NCBI GenBank assembly: GCA_910577585.1
Contig: CAJTNN010000039.1
Location: 1 to 15,749 of the forward strand
Length of the DNA stretch: 15,749 nucleotides
Source: an uncultured Muribaculaceae bacterium
Lineage (GTDB): Bacteria; Bacteroidota; Bacteroidia; Bacteroidales; Muribaculaceae
Direction of reading: 5' to 3'
Below, one piece after another: positions 13,802 through 15,749 of the stretch (positions are counted from its first letter, which is position 1; every line of letters begins with the position of its first letter). The position numbers and the translations under genes were made by a program. Below the pieces are notes generated by a model. The model had not been told where the DNA came from, ran no database searches, and saw only the letters and a program-made list of their open reading frames with translations.

Positions 13802-14527
13802 ATGAAACTACATCACTCGATATTCATATCGCTCATACTGGCCGGTGCAACACCGGCATGGGGCTCACTGCAGTCTCCCCCCGCTCCGGCCACCCAGTCA
13901 GCTGCCATGGCCCGGTCCGAGCACGCCTCTCAGCGTAAGGAGTCAGTCAGCAAACTCCTCGTCATCGGCGACTCGATGACCGGATGGATCGGCGAACGCC
14001 TTGCTGCCTACGGCCAGAAAAATGGCTTCGAGGTGGCCACCATCGTCTGGGATGGCTCTACCATCAAAAAGTGGGGGGCAAATGAGGCTAAAATCAAAAA
14101 GTATGTCGACCAGATTGATCCGGATGCAGTCATGGTATGTCTCGGGCTTAACGAGAGTGCTGAGAAGAATCCGCAGTCGCAACTCGGTGCATCATATTCG
14201 GCTATCATGAAAGCTATCGGCGACCTGCCGGTGGTGTGGATCGGTCCACCTGAATGGCCCGGTAAGAATTATGGCGAACCGCTTAATGGCTGGCTTGCAA
14301 CGAAAATGGGCGACGGTGCCTATTTCGAAAGCCTTGATCTTCCGCTGCCACGTCAGTCGGCCACAAATCCGCATCCTTCACGCGAGGGGATAGCCAAATG
14401 GGTCGATGCCCTCATGCAGTGGATGCCCGGAAATGCAGCCTTCCAATTGCCGGGCTACGAGAAACCCTCCGTGCCCCACACACGCGGAAAGACATTCATC
14501 TACCGCAAGATGAAAGATCCGCTATAA
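13802..14527 (+). CDS. Exported SGNH/GDSL-family hydrolase
   Basis: 241 aa. A signal peptide (hydrophobic about residues 7-20, cleavage near AWG-S at 21-22) is followed by a low-complexity Pro/Ala/Ser linker. The SGNH fold then begins with LLVIGDSMTGW (block I, nucleophile Ser58 in GDS at 56-58). WDGSTIKKWG (83-92) supplies the Gly block, VCLGLNES (112-119) the Asn block (Asn117), and NPHPSREG (189-196) the His block (His191). The usual Asp three residues before His is Thr188, so the triad may be a dyad or use another acid. Likely an ester or acetyl-ester hydrolase in the periplasm or at the surface; the substrate is unknown. It is followed 108 bp later by the OmpA lipoprotein gene, also on the plus strand. 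Confidence 0.82.
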   Translation: MKLHHSIFISLILAGATPAWGSLQSPPAPATQSAAMARSEHASQRKESVSKLLVIGDSMTGWIGERLAAYGQKNGFEVATIVWDGSTIKKWGANEAKIKKYVDQIDPDAVMVCLGLNESAEKNPQSQLGASYSAIMKAIGDLPVVWIGPPEWPGKNYGEPLNGWLATKMGDGAYFESLDLPLPRQSATNPHPSREGIAKWVDALMQWMPGNAAFQLPGYEKPSVPHTRGKTFIYRKMKDPL

Positions 14528-14635
14528 GTCAGCTCGCGAAGACTGCGCGTTACAAACTTTTGCAATCTGAGATTGTTAGAAATTAGTAGCATGTCAAGTT
14601 ATTTGAACAGCAACTTATACAAAACAAATTTAGCT

Positions 14636-15436
14636 ATGAAGACACATAAGATATCACTTCGCTCGGCAGGGCGAAACTCAATATTGGCCGCTGTATGCGC
14701 CGGATCACTGATGATGGCCGGATGCTCATCAATTCAGAATACTTGGAACAGTATGACACAGGCCGGACAGGGCGCCACAGCAGGCGGCGCAGCCGGAGCA
14801 GCAATCGGCGCCGGTGTAGGCGCTCTTATCGGTGGTGGCCGGGGCACATGGATTGGTGCGCTCGTAGGTAGCGCACTCGGTGCTGGCACCGGCGCAGTCG
14901 TCGGCAACGCCATGGACCGTCAGAAAAAGGACCTCGAGGCGCAGCTCGCTGAACTGCGCACACAGACCGACCAGAACACCCAAGACATAGCCGCCAACCG
15001 ACAGGCAATCGATGACATCAAAGTAGAGATGGTGAAAGACCGCAACGATCTTGACGCCATAAAACTTGTAATGGGGGATGCCGTGCTCTTCCCTACCGGC
15101 AAATACTCACTCTCAGCACAAGCCGAAGCAGCCCTGAGCCGCGTAGCCTATAATCTCGACCAATTCCCCGACACTGATGTGACCGTAGTAGGTTTCACCG
15201 ACAACACCGGCACCGAACAGCTCAATCAGACACTTTCGAAAGAGCGAGCCGAGAGCGTAGTCAACTATCTCGAGCAACACGGCGTAAAAGCCTCGCGCCT
15301 CCAGGCCATCGGCGAAGGCTGGAACGACCCCATCGCCTCCAACGCCACAGCCGCCGGCCGCGCCCAGAACCGCCGAGTAGAGATCTACATCACCGCCTCC
15401 AAACAAATGATCAACGACGCCCAAGCCAGCAACTGA
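14636..15436 (+). CDS. OmpA-family lipoprotein with glycine zipper
   Basis: 266 aa from ATG 14636; the frame is open from TTG 14573 but the signal sequence starts at MKTHKISLRS. A lipobox SLMMAGC puts the lipid on Cys30. A glycine-zipper stretch follows (about 42-93, repeated GxxxG in GAAIGAGVGALIGGG and GSALGAGTGAVVGNAMD), then a coiled coil (about 94-145) and an OmpA-like C-terminal domain (about 155-255) with VTVVGFTDNTGTEQLNQTLS, ERAESVVNYL and AAGRAQNRRVEI, the peptidoglycan-binding signature including the conserved Asp and Arg. The protein likely tethers the outer membrane to peptidoglycan and helps envelope stability; it resembles the YiaD/Pal-like group. It is the last gene before the rRNA operon, which runs the opposite way. 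Confidence 0.93.
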   Translation: MKTHKISLRSAGRNSILAAVCAGSLMMAGCSSIQNTWNSMTQAGQGATAGGAAGAAIGAGVGALIGGGRGTWIGALVGSALGAGTGAVVGNAMDRQKKDLEAQLAELRTQTDQNTQDIAANRQAIDDIKVEMVKDRNDLDAIKLVMGDAVLFPTGKYSLSAQAEAALSRVAYNLDQFPDTDVTVVGFTDNTGTEQLNQTLSKERAESVVNYLEQHGVKASRLQAIGEGWNDPIASNATAAGRAQNRRVEIYITASKQMINDAQASN

Positions 15437-15493
15437 CGCAGCCAACAGCCAAGCAGCCTCAAGCGACAATAGTAGAAGGCTCGACGCCAGCCC

Positions 15494-15568
15494 CCTGGGA
15501 GGAGGGGCGCCTCGCCCCGACACTGTGGCAAAGAGGAGAATAGAGGCTATTGCGCCCCTCCTCCCAGG
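15494..15568. repeat. Inverted repeat, 17-bp arms, after the OmpA gene
   Basis: CCTGGGAGGAGGGGCGC (15494-15510) and GCGCCCCTCCTCCCAGG (15552-15568) are exactly complementary across a 41-bp spacer. No T-run follows. The GC-rich arms would form a very stable hairpin between the convergent OmpA and rRNA transcripts. Confidence 0.9.
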
Positions 15569-15588
15569 CCTTGCGATGGACTTTGCTT

Positions 15589-15660
15589 CTCCCAAAATTC
15601 CCAGAACTCCCAGAGCTCTCAGAATTCACATTACTCCCATATCTCCCAAAACTTCCAAAA
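15589..15660. repeat. Degenerate short repeat of CTCCCA type
   Basis: TCCCA or a close variant (TTCCA, CTCA) recurs roughly every 8-12 bases, as in TCTCCCAAAATTCCCAG and ACTCCCAG. It is a decayed simple repeat with no ORF. Confidence 0.6.
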
Positions 15661-15665
15661 AAGAA

Positions 15666-15692
15666 AAAAGGTCAGCGAAATGCTGACCTTTT
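15666..15692. terminator. Bidirectional terminator between the OmpA gene and the rRNA operon
   Basis: An 11-bp stem (AAAAGGTCAGC with GCTGACCTTTT) has a 5-nt loop GAAAT. On the minus strand it follows the 5S end and is trailed by a T-rich stretch (TTTTTTCTTTTTT), giving a strong rRNA operon terminator. It can also stop plus-strand transcripts. Confidence 0.85.
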
Positions 15693-15696
15693 AGTA

Positions 15697-15749
15697 AGGG
15701 GGCGATTACCTACTCTCCCGCGTTAGCAGTACCATCGGCGTGATAAGGT
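15697..15749 (-). rRNA. rrf: 5S ribosomal RNA, 3' part (runs off the window)
   Basis: Read on the minus strand, the segment contains ACGCCGATGGTACTGC followed by GCGGGAGAGTAGGT, the conserved 3' region of bacterial 5S rRNA. The 5' half, and by usual order 23S and 16S, lie beyond the right edge. The exact 3' end is approximate. Confidence 0.9.

Noticed and set aside
15113..15595. 160-aa open frame on the minus strand over the end of the OmpA gene
   Set aside because: It is antisense to a clear OmpA domain and gives low-complexity Gly/Ala/Leu sequence; open because of GC-rich codon bias.

Overview
The window looks like chromosomal DNA of a Bacteroidota species, most likely order Bacteroidales (a gut Muribaculaceae-like genome is my guess, not shown). 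Reasons: gene starts lack Shine-Dalgarno sequences, two upstream regions match the Bacteroidetes promoter (-33 TTTG, about 20 bp, -7 TAnnTTTG), and the gene families are typical of the order (GG-leader peptide with a SPASM radical SAM maturase, DUF3244-like and DUF6155-like proteins, plug-plus-barrel outer membrane proteins, a fused SpmA/SpmB protein).

Layout. (1) 51-3737, visibly AT-rich, plus strand: a membrane-anchored regulator-like protein with a C-terminal helix-turn-helix-like segment, a small secreted DUF3244-like protein, a 193-bp structured repeat, then a two-gene RiPP unit (Cys-rich GG-leader precursor and radical SAM/SPASM maturase) separated by a perfect 14-bp-stem hairpin. (2) 3892-8242, plus strand: two consecutive TonB-dependent-receptor-like outer membrane proteins. 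(3) 8293-13215, minus strand, GC-richer: in transcription order trpS, a znuA-like lipoprotein, a znuC-like ATPase, a SpmA/SpmB fusion and a DUF6155-like protein. A second copy of the structured repeat lies just upstream of the last gene. The trpS upstream region carries three tandem 88-bp units. (4) 13802-15436, plus strand: an exported SGNH/GDSL hydrolase and a glycine-zipper/OmpA lipoprotein. (5) The right edge holds a strong terminator hairpin and the 3' end of a 5S rRNA on the minus strand, so an rRNA operon enters from the right.

How the genes may work together: the maturase probably modifies the Cys-rich core of the peptide. No C39 peptidase/ABC exporter or HlyD protein is present, so export must use something outside the window, or the adjacent outer membrane barrels take part. 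The membrane regulator upstream and the secreted DUF3244 protein could be sensing or accessory parts. These links rest on neighbourhood alone. The trpS-znuA pair overlaps stop-to-start (TGATG), which suggests translational coupling, but no znuB permease is present.

The most notable non-coding signal is the 193/194-bp repeat. Its two copies keep their stems through compensatory and G-U-preserving changes and are flanked by 3-bp direct repeats, as expected for a small mobile element that folds as RNA.
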